Source: JAXDMU01 sp963762435
GTDB taxonomy: Bacteria; Pseudomonadota; Alphaproteobacteria; ATCC43930; CGMCC-115725
Direction of reading: 5' to 3'
DNA length: 64,000 nt
Assembly (NCBI GenBank): GCA_963762435.1
Contig: CAVXLN010000010.1
Location: 1-64,000 of the forward strand
Within the stretch, counting starts at the first letter, position 1, and each line of letters begins with the position of its first letter. This document shows positions 15,263-23,700 of the stretch, in pieces. A model generated the notes under the pieces. The model was not told where the DNA came from and ran no database searches. It worked only from the letters and a program-made list of their open reading frames with translations. The position numbers and the translations under genes were made by a program.

Positions 15263-16117
15263 TCAATTCGCTTGGAGCGATCCTACATCGTGGGCGCGAA
15301 TTCCGTCCTCGATCTGATCAACGAGGTCGTCGATCCGAGTTTCCTCGATGATTTGCGGCTCGTAGGGACTGAGCTTAAGGATTCCAATAGCAGCATTGTA
15401 TGCGGGGACTAGTGCTTTGTCGGACGGCGAGCCAACGAAGAAATAGGGCTTGAAGAGATCGCTAGCCCCGGCGAGCGCGAGCATATGACCCGCCCAGCGC
15501 CGAGCCTTATCTCGAATATTTTCCTCATTCGCTAGATCGAACGATAGCGGCTGGTAACAATGCCATGCGCCGTTTTTCCAAGCGTGCTCAAACTGTACCT
15601 GATCAACAGGAGAGGCAATCGTCTTCGGCTCCAACCGATCGGCCAAGTTCAGCTCAGCCAGTCGATCGTGCACCGGCTTCCAGATCGCAGCATCGTCCCG
15701 ATGATGAGCCTGGCGCTCGTCATAGCGGCCGACAAATCGCCTATATAGGCGCTCCAAAGTCTGAGCAGGATCGTCGGTAACCCCTGAACCTACTGGGCCC
15801 CAAACGAAGCTCGTGTCATCTCCCGGAATGACATTCCGTGCCAACTCGGAGGCATCGGTCAGCTTGGCCAGCAGATCGCCGCCTTCTCGAGTAGCAAGAC
15901 GCTTGATTGCGCGCTCGATGCTGCGGAGGGAAGACTTGAGAACCTCGCCATCCAGGTCGGGAAACATTTTTGACAGGCGCCCGAGCGTATGTCGGACCCG
16001 CGTTTCGAGAAACCCGGTCGTTGGTTCGTGCACCACAACGCCTACGTTCGCAAATTCACCTGCGAGCGCGTCGTGACGATACCGCAGAAGCACGTACGTA
16101 TAAGCGCATCTGGTCAT
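15263..16117 (-). CDS. DUF3037 family protein
   Basis: The 284 residues begin MTRCAYTYVLLRYRHD, then LAGEFANVGVVVH, the opening of the DUF3037 family. The function is unknown. I chose the start at 16117 because it overlaps the upstream kinase stop by four bases (ATGA), which shows translational coupling; the frame upstream reads into the kinase gene. DUF3037 proteins are, from memory, often next to HipA-like kinases. Base composition is lower in GC than the his/mur genes around it. Confidence 0.82.
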   Translation of the reverse strand: MTRCAYTYVLLRYRHDALAGEFANVGVVVHEPTTGFLETRVRHTLGRLSKMFPDLDGEVLKSSLRSIERAIKRLATREGGDLLAKLTDASELARNVIPGDDTSFVWGPVGSGVTDDPAQTLERLYRRFVGRYDERQAHHRDDAAIWKPVHDRLAELNLADRLEPKTIASPVDQVQFEHAWKNGAWHCYQPLSFDLANEENIRDKARRWAGHMLALAGASDLFKPYFFVGSPSDKALVPAYNAAIGILKLSPYEPQIIEETRIDDLVDQIEDGIRAHDVGSLQAN

Positions 16118-16983
16118 GTCAATGCTCGCTGAAGTTCGGCAACACATTCGTCGATCCTGTCGCGGACCAACTTTATGTGAGCCACCGCATCTTTCATCGC
16201 ATCCATCGCTGGGGCCCATTCAGTCGGAAGCGCAGAGGGATAGTCCCGTAACCGATCGTCCGGCAAGCCCAACCAAGCGCTTCGAAGCTGAGCGAAATCC
16301 GTTACCTTCCCCTTCAGTTTAGCACCGAAAATGTGCCCGTCATGCTGGACCAAGCGCTCTAGATGCCCGGCCTTCCACGGCTCGGCAGGAGGGAAACGCT
16401 TGAGTCGAATACGAAACGCCAGCTCATGGTCGATGATCCGAAATTCGTTGCCCTTCACCAGGCAGTTGGAATTTCCCTGGCCCCTATCGTCGTTTGCTAT
16501 CCACGCATCGAACGCAAGAATGTTCAAGGCCATCGTTTGGCTGTTGGCATTCAGGCTGTCCGAGGCCGACCAGATCTTCCATTGTGTCCCGGCCGACTTT
16601 GAAGCGAAGGCCACGTTCGAACTCGCCGCGAGCATCTCGCGGACAGCCAAATCAGGAACGGACTGAACCCATTGACTATCCAACTCGACAAGGAAAGGTT
16701 CATTGACCGGTAAGCCGAGATCCCCTGCCAAGCATGCTGCAAGCACTTCGTTTGCGAGACCCTCGATCTCTAATTCCGGCCGCCCCGAAGCCTTCAGAAA
16801 GACCTCATGCTCCTCGCCATCATCGGTTTCGACCGCGACGCGGAGCGGCTGGTTTCGGCCGCTATCGGCCACGCGATCAAACCGGACTGGAGCCGCCCAC
16901 CTTATCATTCCGGAAGCCGGCGCTTCTTTTCTGACCAGAATATGCCGGTCATGCCGCCGCACAACATCATAAAGTTCTCGCAC
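16114..16983 (-). CDS. HipA-like kinase family protein
   Basis: The 289-residue protein has the HipA-type kinase pattern. HEVFLKASG carries the ATP-binding Lys, IEGLANEVLAACLAGDLGLP follows, the catalytic loop is FDAWIANDDRGQGNSN, and the metal-binding motif is FRIIDHELAF. Classical HipA is the toxin that phosphorylates glutamyl-tRNA synthetase. This shorter form lacks the N-terminal HipB-contact domain and has a DUF3037 gene instead of hipB. A later start at MIRWAAPVRFD is possible. It is the first gene of the two-gene unit. Confidence 0.75.
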   Translation of the reverse strand: MRELYDVVRRHDRHILVRKEAPASGMIRWAAPVRFDRVADSGRNQPLRVAVETDDGEEHEVFLKASGRPELEIEGLANEVLAACLAGDLGLPVNEPFLVELDSQWVQSVPDLAVREMLAASSNVAFASKSAGTQWKIWSASDSLNANSQTMALNILAFDAWIANDDRGQGNSNCLVKGNEFRIIDHELAFRIRLKRFPPAEPWKAGHLERLVQHDGHIFGAKLKGKVTDFAQLRSAWLGLPDDRLRDYPSALPTEWAPAMDAMKDAVAHIKLVRDRIDECVAELQRALT

Positions 16984-17082
16984 TCTTGAACGTCTACGTG
17001 ACGGAACCCTAAACCGAAAGGTGAGCGCCAGAAAGAGTTTTCAATCAAGAACGACTAGTGACTTCAACCCCACTCCCCGACC

Positions 17083-17508
17083 CTACTCGTGCTGCGGCCG
17101 CCACCGTGTCGGCCACGGCTCCCCCAGATCCGCCAAGTGGCACGCAATCCCTCCCACCTCCAAACGGATCGCCCCGCCACCCGCGAAGATCAGCTCGATC
17201 CCGCCATCATCGGCCGCATGGATCGTCAGCAGCGACAGGATCTCGTCCGCCCGGGTCGGATCGACATTGCGGCGCTTCACGGCGGTCACCTGGTCGAACG
17301 AGACCCCCGCACTCACCCGCTCGTGCGGCCCGTCGCCCTCCCCCGCCGGCTCTTCCCAGATGAAGCGGTTGACGACCAGCACGAAGCGCTGCTCCTCCGG
17401 CAGATAGGCCATGTCGCCGACCAGGACCAGCGCGTCCTGGAGACAGGCGGCGATGATGGTGAGGCCCTCGGCATCGTCCGCCTCGAGGCGAAGGGGGTGG
17501 CGGCCCAT
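17083..17508 (-). CDS. DUF2948 family protein
   Basis: The 141 residues start MGRHPLRLEADDAEGLTII and include AYLPEEQRFVLVVNRF, NVDPTRADEILSLLTIH and the C-terminal IRLEVGGIACHLADLGEPW. This is the DUF2948 family, of unknown function, usually next to murA in Alphaproteobacteria. I chose the start at 17508, four bases after the murA stop, because the longer frame overlaps murA. It is normally followed closely by his genes; here 4.5 kb of other DNA intervenes. Confidence 0.85.
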   Translation of the reverse strand: MGRHPLRLEADDAEGLTIIAACLQDALVLVGDMAYLPEEQRFVLVVNRFIWEEPAGEGDGPHERVSAGVSFDQVTAVKRRNVDPTRADEILSLLTIHAADDGGIELIFAGGGAIRLEVGGIACHLADLGEPWPTRWRPQHE

Positions 17509-17512
17509 CGGT

Positions 17513-18790
17513 TCAGCCTTCGCCCAGCCGTTCGATCTCCGCACCGCAGGCCGCGAGCTTGGCTTCGAGCCGCTCATAGCCGCGATCCAGGTGATAGACG
17601 CGGTTGACCACCGTCTCGCCCTGGGCGGCGAGGCCGGCCAGCACCAGCGAGACCGAGGCGCGCAGATCCGTCGCCATCACGGGGGCGCCGGTCAGCCGCT
17701 TGACGCCGCGGATCATGGCCGACGCGCCATGGATATTGATGTTGGCACCCATGCGGCAGAGCTCCGGCACATGCATGAAACGGTTCTCGAAGATCGTTTC
17801 CGTGATCATGGCCGCGCCCTCGGCAATGGCCATCAGCGACATCATCTGCGCCTGGAGGTCGGTCGGGAAGCCCGGAAACGGCTCGGTCATGACATCGGTG
17901 CCGACGACATGCGGCCGGCCCCAGCCATTGGATCCCGTCACGCGGATGCCGTCCTCGGTCTCGGTCACGGCGACGCCGGCGCTCTCGAGGATGCGGGCCA
18001 CCACGCCGACCAAGGCCAGCGAGGTGCCGGTGAGCCTGACCTCGCCGCCCGTGATGGCGCCCGCCATCATATAGGTGCCGGTCTCGATCCGATCGGCCAC
18101 GACGCGATGCTTGGCACCCTTGAGCCGGTCGCGCCCGCGGATGGTGATGCGGTCGGTGCCCGCCCCCGCGATCTCGGCCCCCATGGAAGTCAGGCATTGG
18201 GCGAGATCGATGATCTCGGGCTCGCGCGCGGTGTTGACGAGCACCGTCTCGCCCTCGGCCAAGGAAGCCGCCATCATCAGATTCTCGGTGGCGCCGACCG
18301 AGACGAAGGGAAAGGCGATTTCCGCCCCCTTCAAGCCCTTCGGCGCCTTGGCCTCGATATAGCCCTGATCGATCTCGATCTCGGCACCCATCTGCTGCAG
18401 GCCCTTGATATGGAGATCGACCGGCCTGGCCCCGATGGCGCAGCCGCCGGGCAGCGAGACGCGGGCGTGGCCTGCACGCGCCACCAGCGGCCCCAGCACC
18501 AGGACCGAGGCGCGCATCTTGCGAACGATGTCGTAGGGGGCGGTGGTGGAGGCCAACTGCCCGGCCTTGAGCCGCACCGTACCGTCGGCTCCCTCGCCGA
18601 TCTCGACGCCATGCTGGCCCAAGAGATGCGTCATGGAGGCGATGTCGGCAAGCTTCGGCAGATTGCCGAGCTCGAGCGTCTCGTCGGTCAGGAGGCTCGC
18701 CGCCATCAAGGGCAGCCCCGCATTCTTCGAGCCGCTGATCGCAATCGTGCCGTCGAGCGGCACACCGCCTTTGATCCTGATCCTGTCCAT
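17513..18790 (-). CDS. murA: UDP-N-acetylglucosamine 1-carboxyvinyltransferase
   Basis: MurA transfers enolpyruvate from PEP to UDP-GlcNAc, the first committed step of peptidoglycan synthesis in the cytoplasm. The 425-residue product starts MDRIRIKGGVPLDGTIAISGS and has SKNAGLPLMAASLL. The reactive cysteine is Cys117 in LPGGCAIGARPVDLH, so it should be fosfomycin-sensitive. GTDVMTEPFPGFPTDLQAQM is also conserved. It heads the murA-DUF2948 pair. Confidence 0.96.
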   Translation of the reverse strand: MDRIRIKGGVPLDGTIAISGSKNAGLPLMAASLLTDETLELGNLPKLADIASMTHLLGQHGVEIGEGADGTVRLKAGQLASTTAPYDIVRKMRASVLVLGPLVARAGHARVSLPGGCAIGARPVDLHIKGLQQMGAEIEIDQGYIEAKAPKGLKGAEIAFPFVSVGATENLMMAASLAEGETVLVNTAREPEIIDLAQCLTSMGAEIAGAGTDRITIRGRDRLKGAKHRVVADRIETGTYMMAGAITGGEVRLTGTSLALVGVVARILESAGVAVTETEDGIRVTGSNGWGRPHVVGTDVMTEPFPGFPTDLQAQMMSLMAIAEGAAMITETIFENRFMHVPELCRMGANINIHGASAMIRGVKRLTGAPVMATDLRASVSLVLAGLAAQGETVVNRVYHLDRGYERLEAKLAACGAEIERLGEG

Positions 18791-18885
18791 CTCGAATCCT
18801 GGTTATTCGTGCCAGCGGGAAGCTGCCTCACCCGCCCTATTGGCTTCGCGCGGAATGCCCGGCGTTGCAAAGGGAAAATGCCCGA

Positions 18886-19047
18886 TCATTCCTCAGATTC
18901 CCGTAAGCGTGCCTGCTGCTTGCGTTTCTGGAGATTGGCGCGCAACGCTGCGGCGAGACGCGCGCGCTTCTGGTCCTGCCGATGTCGCGCCAACTCGCTG
19001 GCGGCCGGCTCGGCGGCGGCCGGCTTCTTGGCCTCGTCCTCGGACAT
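18886..19047 (-). CDS. Small basic hypothetical protein
   Basis: The 53 residues begin MSEDEAKKPAAAEPAASELA and continue HRQDQKRARLAAALRANLQ, ending in RKQQARLRESEE. The protein is very rich in Ala, Arg, Lys, Glu and Gln and should be helical. A similar small charged gene is, from memory, common just upstream of murA in Rhodospirillales. The frame was found by direct translation. Confidence 0.55.
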   Translation of the reverse strand: MSEDEAKKPAAAEPAASELARHRQDQKRARLAAALRANLQKRKQQARLRESEE

Positions 19048-19178
19048 GATTCCCCCTCACCCATTCTTCTACCGCAGGATTGCGGCTGGGCCATGGCAAG
19101 TTTCGCCCGCACGGCTTGCGCGCCACGATCCGCTATGGCATGGTCCGCGCCGCTTTGACGGCCCCCGGGCCTTAGCAC

Positions 19179-19253
19179 GCTGCCGTAGCTCAGTGGTAGA
19201 GCACCCCCTTGGTAAGGGGGAGGTCCACAGTTCAATCCTGTGCGGCAGCACCA
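19179..19253 (+). tRNA. tRNA-Thr (GGT anticodon)
   Basis: The sequence folds into a complete cloverleaf. The acceptor stem is GCTGCCG/CGGCAGC, the D-arm is in GTAGCTCAGTGGTAGAGC, and the anticodon stem CCCCC/GGGGG encloses TTGGTAA with anticodon GGT. The T-arm contains GTTCAATCC. The 3' CCA is encoded at 19251-19253. I see no integrated element at its 3' end. Confidence 0.95.
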
Positions 19254-19422
19254 TTCATCATCAATGACTTGGCCGCCTTGTACGGTGCTATTCCGCCACC
19301 CCGGGCGGAATGCACGATTTTGCGGCGTGCGCATCGAAACGGAATCGTAATTAACGAGAGCGTTCATTGGAGTCCGTCGAGAGCCCTGCTCTATGATGCG
19401 AATCATTGATGAGAGGCTTCCA

Positions 19423-20568
19423 ATGGATGATCTCCTGCTCGCGATCGACGACGAAACGGCGTTTCTAGCCATCATTCGGAAAATCGCCGAATCCACTGGT
19501 TTCGAGGCCGTCACGACAACGGATCCGGCGGCTTTCAAAGAGGCCGTCGCGACGCGCTCGCCCAAGATCGTCCTGCTCGATCTGCAAATGCCAAGTTCTG
19601 ATGGCGTGGAGCTGTTGAGAGCCCTGTCGGAGCTCGGATGCCGGGCCAAGATCATCCTGCTGAGCGGCGCCGACGAGCGCGTGCTCAATCTGGCCAGCGG
19701 AATTGGCCGCGATCTGGGGCTGGATATGGGCGCCCCCGTGCAGAAGCCGATCCGGCCAGAGCAGCTGCGCAATGTCCTGCGCGGCATCAGGGGCAAGAGT
19801 TTCGTCCCCGGCGCCGCCGAGCTCAGGGCAGCCATCGAGGATGATCAGCTCGAGCTCTTCTACCAGCCGCTCATGGCGCTGAGCACAAGGGAAACGATCG
19901 GGCTCGAGGCGCTGGTGCGATGGCGGCACCCGGAGTACGGCATCGTCATGCCCGACCGGTTCATTCCGCTGGCCGAACGAGAGAATCTGATCAGATCCTT
20001 GACCGATCGCGTGCTCGGCCTTGCAGCGACGCAGCTCGCCGAATGGCGGAAGGCCGGCATCGAAGCTTTCGTCTCGGTGAATATCTCGGCCGCCGATATC
20101 GTCGCGGACTTTCCGGACCGTTTGACCCGGCTCTGCACCCAGCACGGCATCCCGACCCTTTCCTTGCGCCTCGAGCTTACCGAAACCGCCGCGATGGGCG
20201 ATCACCGTCTTATGCTCGAAGTCCTCACGCGCCTGCGCCTGAAAGGCTTCGAGCTGGCAATCGATGATTTCGGCACCGGGTATTCCTCGCTCGTGCAGCT
20301 TCACCGGCTGCCCTTTTCGGAGATCAAGATCGACCGAAGCTTCGTCATGGAGATGGCAAGCTCGGAAGAGGCCAATCTGATCGTCGGTGCGATCATCAGC
20401 CTCGGCCGAAGCATGCGCCTGGAGCCGGTCGCCGAAGGGATCGAGACGGAAGATACGGCCGACCGTCTGGTGAGCATGGGCTGCAAGCGCGGACAGGGAT
20501 ACTTCTTCAGCCGTCCCATGCCGGCGCGCGACGTGCCCAACTGGATGGCTCGATCTTCCTCTCGATGA
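19423..20568 (+). CDS. Response regulator with receiver and EAL domains (c-di-GMP phosphodiesterase)
   Basis: The N-terminal receiver domain (residues about 1-125) has the acidic pair IDDE and phospho-acceptor Asp53 in LLDLQMPSSDG. The EAL domain (about 135-380) has LEALVRWRHPEYG, LELTETAAM, IDDFGTGYSS, EIKIDRSF and VAEGIET. All catalytic motifs appear intact, so it should hydrolyse c-di-GMP. There is no GGDEF domain. I chose MDDLLLAIDDE as start; an in-frame ATG lies 30 bases upstream. The hybrid kinase downstream on the same strand is a possible partner. Confidence 0.88.
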   Translation: MDDLLLAIDDETAFLAIIRKIAESTGFEAVTTTDPAAFKEAVATRSPKIVLLDLQMPSSDGVELLRALSELGCRAKIILLSGADERVLNLASGIGRDLGLDMGAPVQKPIRPEQLRNVLRGIRGKSFVPGAAELRAAIEDDQLELFYQPLMALSTRETIGLEALVRWRHPEYGIVMPDRFIPLAERENLIRSLTDRVLGLAATQLAEWRKAGIEAFVSVNISAADIVADFPDRLTRLCTQHGIPTLSLRLELTETAAMGDHRLMLEVLTRLRLKGFELAIDDFGTGYSSLVQLHRLPFSEIKIDRSFVMEMASSEEANLIVGAIISLGRSMRLEPVAEGIETEDTADRLVSMGCKRGQGYFFSRPMPARDVPNWMARSSSR

Positions 20569-20756
20569 GGGAGCTCGATGGTTCATCCACCGGGTCGGAA
20601 CTCCGGCACTGCCCTTTGCGATCACCTTGATGCGCCGGCCTCGCCAGGCTTGCGGCGGCGATCGGTTTCGTTAGAACCTCAAGGCTGATCGGCCAGGGGA
20701 AACGGACCGTTCGCGGGGGCTCGGTTTCGGTCGTTCGAGAAGGGGGCTGCGGCCGT

Positions 20757-23700
20757 ATGTCGGAGCTGGAAGCTAGCGCGCGCCAACGAGAGGGTGCCAA
20801 GCTCAAATTCCTTGAAGGCGGCGGCGAGATGGGGGCACTCATCCGCGCCCATGACTGGCAGACCACGCCGCTCGGCCCGCCGGAGACCTGGCCGCACAGC
20901 CTCAGGACCGCCGTGCGCATCATGCTGACCTCGCGGCAGCCGATCTGGATCGGCTGGGGCGAGGATCTGACATATCTCTATAACGACCCCTATCAATCGA
21001 TCATCGGCGGCAAGCATCCCCGCGCCCTCGGCCGGCCGACATCCCAGGTCTGGCGCGAGATCTGGCCCCATATCGGCCCGATGCTGTCGACCGCCATGGA
21101 GGGCGTCGCCGGCACCTATGTCGAGGAACAGCTCCTGATCATGGAGCGCAACGGCTATCCGGAGGAGACCTACTACACCTTCTCCTACAGCCCGATCCCG
21201 GATGATGACGGGACACCGGGCGGCATCATCTGCGCCAATACCGACGATACCAAGCGGATGATCGGCGAGCGCCAGCTGTCGCTGCTGCGCGAGCTGGCGG
21301 CGAGGAACGGCGATACGCGCTCCTGGCAGCAAGCCTGCGAGCGGGCGGTCGCGGCGCTGGCGACGGACGCGCGCGACCTCACCTTCGCCGCCCTCTATCT
21401 CGCCGCCCCCGATGCGGAGAGCCTGTCGCTGACGGCGGCGACCGGTGTCCAGCCCGGCTCAACGGCCATTCCGCCGACGCTGTCCGCGCGCGCCACCGCA
21501 CCCTGGCCCGTGGCGGAGGTTCTGGCCGACCATGAGCCGCGCGTGGTCGAGGTACCACCGGGCATTGTCGATCTCGCCCGGCCGAGCATGTGGGACCGGC
21601 CGAGTGCCTTGGCGGCCGTGCTGGCGATCTCGCCCTCCGGCGAGACGGGCCGGTCGGGCGTGCTGATCGTCGGCCTCAACCCCTATCGCCTGTTCGACAA
21701 TGAGTATCGGGGATTCCTCAGCCTCGTCGCCGGCCAGATCGCGGCCGCGATCGCCAATGCCGATGCCTATGAGGAGGAGCGGCGGCGCGCCGAGGCGCTG
21801 GCCGAGCTCGACCGGGCCAAGACCGCCTTCTTCTCCAATGTCAGCCACGAGTTCCGCACGCCGCTGACGCTCATGCTCGGACCGCTCGAGGAGCTGCTGT
21901 CGGGGAAGGCCGATCCCGAGGCCGGCCGCGACCAGCTCGAGCTCGCCCACCGCAACGGGCTGAGGCTGCTGCGCCTGGTCAACAGCCTGCTCGATTTCTC
22001 GCGGATCGAGGCGGGCCGAGTGCGTGCCGTCTATGAGCCGACCGATCTTGCGCGCTTCAGCGCCGAGATCGCGTCCAGCTTCCGCTCGGCGATCGAGAAG
22101 GCGGGGCTCCATTTCAGGATCGAGGGCGAGAGCCTGCCGCAGCCCACCTATGTCGATCGCGAAATGTGGGAGAAGATCCTTCTCAACCTCATCTCCAACG
22201 CGTTCAAATTCACGCATTCGGGCGAGATCGCGCTCTCCGTCGCCCCTTCGGCCGACGGCGCCAAGGCCGAGATCAAGGTGCGCGATACCGGCATCGGCAT
22301 TCCCGAAGCCGAGCTGCCGCGGCTCTTCGAGCGCTTCCATCGGGTCGAGGGGGCGCAAGGCCGCAGCTTCGAAGGCAGCGGCATCGGCCTGGCCCTAGTG
22401 CAGGAGCTGGTCAAGCTGCATGGCGGCGAGGTCTCGGTCCAGAGCACCGAGGGCTGCGGCACGGTCTTTACCGTGGCACTCCCCTTCGGCAGCCGCCATC
22501 TGCCGTCCGAGCAGGTGTGCCTGGATGTCACGACCATCTCGCCTACTGCCGGTCGCGCCCAGGAATATCTCGAGGAGGCGCTGCGCTGGCTGCCGGATGC
22601 CCCGGCCGAGGCGGCGCTGCCGGCGCGGGGGACGGCGGCCGGGACCGGGCGCCGGGTCATCCTGGCCGACGACAATGCCGATATGCGGGCCTATGCGACC
22701 CGGCTGCTCGAGGCCGAAGGCTATGCGGTCGAAGCCGTCGGCGACGGGGCCGCCGCCCTCGAGAAGGCGCGCGCCGCCCTGCCGGATCTGGTGCTGACCG
22801 ATGTCATGATGCCCCGGCTCGACGGGTTCGGCCTCTTGAAGGCGCTGCGCGAGGATTCGATGCTGGCCGGCGTTCCGGTCATCCTGCTGTCGGCCCGGGC
22901 CGGCGAGGAAGCCAAGGTCGAAGGGCTCGAAGCCGGCGCCGACGATTACGTGACCAAGCCCTTCTCGGCGCGCGAGCTGGTCGCCCATGTCAACGCCAAC
23001 ATCAAGATGGCCGAGATCCGGCGCGAGGCCAATCGCGCCGTCTTCCAGAGCGAGCAGCGCTACCTGATGACCCAGGACCGGCTGTCCCTGGCGCTCTCCA
23101 CCGGCCGGGTCGCGGTGTTCGAATGGGGCGTGGAAGGCGACCGGCTGACCATGTTGGGGCCGCTGTCGGAGATCTTCGGCGTGGCTGAGGATGCCGCGGC
23201 ACAGAACGGGCTGCTGGCCAATTTCATCGCCGCCATCCATCCGGAGGATCGCCAGCGCGTCCTGGCGGCGATCGCCCGCTCGATGGCGAGCGGCGCGCCT
23301 TACGAGGCCGAGTATCGGGTCGGCGATGGCGGGCGGGATCGGGTTGTCATGGCGCGCGGCAGCGTGCAGACGGGCGCCGACGGCAGGCGGCAGATGACGG
23401 GCGCCGTCATCGACGTGACCGAGGAGCGCGCCGTGCTCGCCGCCCTCGAGGATCAGACGCGAGCGCTCGAGATCCTGAACCGGGCCTCGGCCGCGATCTC
23501 CGGCAACCTTGATCTCGCGGCGCTGGTCCGCACCATCGTCGATGCCGGCGTCGAGGTCACGGGTGCCCAGTTCGGCGCGTTCTTCTACAATGCCGTGGAC
23601 GAGACCGGCGAAAGCTTCACGCTCTACACGCTGTCGGGCGCGCCGCGCGCAGCCTTCGACAAATTCCCCGCCCCCCGAAAGACACCAATCTTCGCGCCGA

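Noticed and set aside
19179..19300. Integration site at tRNA-Thr
   Set aside because: No integrase gene and no direct repeat of the tRNA 3' end were found in the window.
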